From assembly GCA_022709905.1 (NCBI GenBank), contig JAKLHY010000002.1, forward strand, positions 264,032-328,031: 64,000 nucleotides of DNA, in the 5' to 3' direction. Position numbers and translations under genes: made by a program. Origin of the DNA: Verrucomicrobiota bacterium. Lineage in GTDB: Bacteria > Verrucomicrobiota > Verrucomicrobiia > Limisphaerales > UBA1319. Positions 61,120-64,000 of this stretch are shown in pieces (the stretch's first letter is position 1; the number at the start of each line of letters is the position of its first letter). Below the pieces are notes generated by a model. It searched no databases. It saw nothing but the letters and a program-made list of their open reading frames with translations, and was not told where the DNA came from.

Positions 61120-63657
61120 TTAGCGCCATTCGTGTTTGGGATACTTGCGCTGCAACTCCGACTTGATCCTTGGGTAGTGTTCGCGCCAGAAACCGGCCAA
61201 GTCCTGGGTGATCTGGACCGGCCGCATGCTCGGCGCCAAGATGTGCACCACCACAGGGATGCGATTCATGGCAATCCGAGGCGTGGCGGGAAGATCGTAG
61301 AGTTCCTGGATCCGCAAGGCCAGGTAAGGATGCCCGTTCGGTTCGTAAGTGAGTTTCGGAGATTTGCCATTGGGTAATCGGAGGCGTTCCGGCGCGTATT
61401 GGTCGAGCGACTTCTGTTGATGCGGCGAAAGCCACGAGGCCAGGATGGGCTTAATGTCACGATCCTTGATCTCCTTGTAGGAGGATGTCCCGTGGCAGAT
61501 CTGTTCGATCAAGTGATGCCGATCTTCATCCGTGATGGGGGGAAGCTCGAGTTCCGGGCACCAGCGATGAAGGCAATTCAGACGGACGATCCATTGCTCG
61601 GCCGCGTGATCCCATTTCTTCAAAATTAACCGACCCTCAATCACTTCCTGCGCCAAAATGTTCGCCGCTTCGCCAGCCGGAGGCGGATCCACGCGCTTAA
61701 CAGACAGAACCAGATCACGGAATTTGACTTGTTCCTCGGCATTGACCCTGCGGCTGACCGAGTCGTAATAGACACGGGTGGTTTTCTCGATGTCTTCAGG
61801 AAAAAACTCCGTCAACCAGTCGGGTTCAATGGCTGTGGCCACGGAAAGCAGCGTGTTGACCGACTTGTCGCTTCCTTCGATTTCGCGAATCTCCGAGGCG
61901 ACGAAGAAAGGGGCGTTTTGGACGGCGCTGTCGCGGGCCAGGTGGCCCCGGCGATGATGCACGAGTTCACACCGCAAGGTTCCCGCGTCCAGCCTTCGAG
62001 CCAGCCGGTCCGAAAAGCCCGTCAGGATGCATTTCCGCAAGGCCTCGTCCGGGGGGGCCGTTCGTGTGGTGTCGAGTCCCTCCTTTTCCGCGATCTCGAG
62101 AAATTGCCGATGCAACGGACCGATCTGCCGGGCGGTTTGGGCGTGAATGCCCAGGCGCCGGCATGCGTCCAGTCGGAACTCGTTTTTCATCGCGTAATTC
62201 CAGGCCCGCACCAGCCACCAGAAGTCCGATTCCGCCTCGTGTCCCAGCAGGTCTTCACGGAGAGAGACTACCTCGCGTCCGGGATTTCGCAGCAGCAGAT
62301 CGCGCCCCTGAGTCAACGCGGCAACCAGCGCCGCCTGGTAGACGCATCCATAATCTCGGGCCGCAAGCAGCATGCGCGCGTAACGCGGATGCACCGGAAA
62401 GGCCAGCATCGAACGTCCCAGCGCGGTGATCCGGCCCTGATGATCCAAGGCGCCCAGATCCGATAACAGGACCTCCGCATCCTGCAGGCTTTGCGGCGGG
62501 GGAGGCTCCAGCCAGCGAAAGTCCCGCAGGCTCTCAACACCCCCCGCTTTTAAGGTCAGGACAACTTCGGCCAGATCCAGCCGCTTGATCTCCGGCAGTT
62601 CATGAGCCGGGCGTTCCTGGTGTTCTTGTAGGGTCCAAAGCCGGATGCAACGACCGGGCGCCGTGCGGCCCGCCCGTCCGGCCCGCTGATCGGCCGAGGC
62701 CTGGCTGATCTTCTCAATCAACAAGGTGTTGATGCCCCGATGCGGATCGTAACGAGGGATCCGCGCCAGGCCGCTGTCGATCACCAACCGGATGCCATCG
62801 ATCGTCAGCGAGGTTTCGGCCACGTTGGTCGCGACCACCACCTTGGGCTGTTCGTATTGAGCCACAGCCGCGTCCTGATCCTTCGGCGTCAACTCCCCGT
62901 GCAACGGAAGCAATACGTAACCTTTGGATTCCGCACGATGCCGAATTTCCTGGAGGGTCTGCTGAATCTCAAACCCTCCAGGCATGAATACCAGGACATC
63001 CCCGGTTTCCCCGGCGCGGACATAGGCCGCAAACGCGTCGGCCGCCTCCTCCCAGATTGGAGAGTTGCGGGGATCCGTTCGGCGGGCGGCGTGTTCGATG
63101 GTCACCGGAAAAACCCGTCCCGTCGAACTCAATACCAGGCAAGGATCCAGATAACGTTCCAGAAGCCCGGCTTGCAGCGTGGCCGACATCAGCACAATGT
63201 TCAGGTCCGGCCGTTCCTTTTCCTGAAGGTCCAACGCCCGCGCCAGGGTGATGTCGCCATAAAGATGACGTTCGTGGAACTCGTCAAAAATCAGGGTTTG
63301 CACGCCACGCAGGGCCGGATCCTGGATCATCTGACGCAGCAGAATCCCTTCCGTGACGTACTTGATCCGGGTTTCGGGGCCGGCGACGTGGTCAAAGCGG
63401 ATCTGGTAACCGACTTCGCCTCCCAGCTCCGTCCGGCGTTCCCGAGCCACTCGGGCAGCCAGCAATCGGGTCGCCAACCGACGCGGTTGCAGAATGATCA
63501 CTTGGCCTTCACCGAGCAGACCATGGTCCAGGAGCATTTGGGGCACCTGGGTCGATTTTCCCGAGCCCGTGGGCGCCTGCAGGATGAGCCGGCGACTCGT
63601 CGGAAGGAGATCGACGATGTCCTGTTCGATATCGTAAATGGGCAACCGTTCCGGCAT
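61120..63657 (-). CDS. hrpB: ATP-dependent helicase HrpB
   Basis: A DEAH-box RNA helicase-like protein of about 845 residues. The Walker A motif is TGSGKST (ILQAPTGSGKSTQVPQM), the DExH box is DEFHERHLYGD, and the later motifs VVATNVAETSLTIDGI and QRAGRAGRTAPG are intact. The C-terminal third includes an HrpB-type extension ending RIKSELQRKYPKHEWR. HrpB function is not well defined. The start is a choice between an ATG at 63657 and a TTG at 63717, neither with a clear ribosome binding site. Confidence 0.85.
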   Translation of the reverse strand: MPERLPIYDIEQDIVDLLPTSRRLILQAPTGSGKSTQVPQMLLDHGLLGEGQVIILQPRRLATRLLAARVARERRTELGGEVGYQIRFDHVAGPETRIKYVTEGILLRQMIQDPALRGVQTLIFDEFHERHLYGDITLARALDLQEKERPDLNIVLMSATLQAGLLERYLDPCLVLSSTGRVFPVTIEHAARRTDPRNSPIWEEAADAFAAYVRAGETGDVLVFMPGGFEIQQTLQEIRHRAESKGYVLLPLHGELTPKDQDAAVAQYEQPKVVVATNVAETSLTIDGIRLVIDSGLARIPRYDPHRGINTLLIEKISQASADQRAGRAGRTAPGRCIRLWTLQEHQERPAHELPEIKRLDLAEVVLTLKAGGVESLRDFRWLEPPPPQSLQDAEVLLSDLGALDHQGRITALGRSMLAFPVHPRYARMLLAARDYGCVYQAALVAALTQGRDLLLRNPGREVVSLREDLLGHEAESDFWWLVRAWNYAMKNEFRLDACRRLGIHAQTARQIGPLHRQFLEIAEKEGLDTTRTAPPDEALRKCILTGFSDRLARRLDAGTLRCELVHHRRGHLARDSAVQNAPFFVASEIREIEGSDKSVNTLLSVATAIEPDWLTEFFPEDIEKTTRVYYDSVSRRVNAEEQVKFRDLVLSVKRVDPPPAGEAANILAQEVIEGRLILKKWDHAAEQWIVRLNCLHRWCPELELPPITDEDRHHLIEQICHGTSSYKEIKDRDIKPILASWLSPHQQKSLDQYAPERLRLPNGKSPKLTYEPNGHPYLALRIQELYDLPATPRIAMNRIPVVVHILAPSMRPVQITQDLAGFWREHYPRIKSELQRKYPKHEWR

Positions 63658-64000
63658 GACGTCATTCAGGCTAGCCAGGGTCAACCTTGAGCCGAAAAGG
63701 CCTTTTTTCAAACCCAATTTTCCCGCCTGGCGTGAGTGATGCTAACCACCAAACTTCTCTTCTAACTTTCTGACAAGAAACTATTTAGATCTAATGCCCT
63801 ATCAGGTTCGCATCCCAATGTGCCAAACAAAAATCATACCGTCAACGAAGTACACAAACCTCGAGCAACGGTTTGTGGACGTCGACGATTACCCGAAAAG
63901 GCAACAGGGTCAGGTCCATATCATTGATTCCGCTGAAAAACCCTGGCGTGGCATGATACTCGCCAAGGGGTGATGGTCATTTACTTTTTCTGTTTGGTTT
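63658..64000. other. Right-edge region with a small candidate frame
   Basis: An ATG at 63818 opens a 51-codon frame to 63973 on the + strand (begins MCQTKIIPSTKY and ends RGMILAKG). No ribosome binding site is clear and the family is not recognised. Elsewhere in this gap I see nothing. Confidence 0.25.

Overview
The window looks like a chromosomal segment of a Verrucomicrobiota bacterium, probably of the Pedosphaera/Limisphaera type. The evidence is three short-CTERM (VPDGG and PEP) exported proteins, Tat-exported FAD-oxidoreductase and DUF362 proteins, a verrucomicrobial ECF-sigma plus Ser/Thr-kinase pair, a GxxExxY gene framed by CACAGAG repeats, and several dispersed palindromic repeats. 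This assignment is inferred from gene content, not from a marker-gene search.

Layout. 1-12014: an exopolysaccharide/glycan cluster on the + strand. It holds two glycosyltransferases, an acyl carrier protein/SDR/AMP-ligase trio, two paralogous GNAT acetyltransferases, a fused sugar-phosphate transferase with an unusual domain order, an NDP-sugar epimerase, a nucleotidyltransferase and a DegT-type aminotransferase. 12015-17250: three sortable CTERM proteins, two with good sigma-54 (-24/-12) promoter matches, plus an exported beta-propeller protein. 17254-20502: a GxxExxY gene, araD, and a convergent pduS-pduT-like pair typical of bacterial microcompartments. 20668-27710: a small basic protein, an active trypsin-like protease paired with a catalytically dead paralogue, an Smr protein, and a three-gene type IV pilin-like operon. 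28003-32724: nuoA, tRNA-Val(GAC), and a fatty-acid cluster fabD-fabG-acpP-fabF with a GNAT gene. 32764-43703: a Tat-exported oxidoreductase, an ECF sigma gene and a kinase gene that both appear to carry internal deletions, a DUF362 protein, an orphan CRISPR Cmr3-family protein, and a 1393-residue exported multidomain protein. 43998-50950: an NfnAB/SudAB-like flavoprotein pair, a Sel1-repeat protein and pyruvate phosphate dikinase. 51165-61051: a complete Wsp-type surface-sensing chemosensory operon. 61120-63657: HrpB helicase.

The most striking feature is the Wsp operon. The order MCP, CheW, CheR-TPR, CheW, CheA-REC, CheB matches wspA to wspF. The seventh gene begins with a clear WspR receiver and linker, but the GGDEF diguanylate cyclase is replaced by a histidine kinase, ATPase, two receivers and a degenerate HPt domain. 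The output of a surface-sensing pathway has apparently been switched from c-di-GMP synthesis to a phosphorelay. Other notable points are the orphan Cmr3, the PduS/PduT pair beside araD, the protease/pseudoprotease tandem, the two neighbouring genes with internal deletions, and three families of dispersed palindromic repeats. No CRISPR array, prophage or intact transposase was seen.
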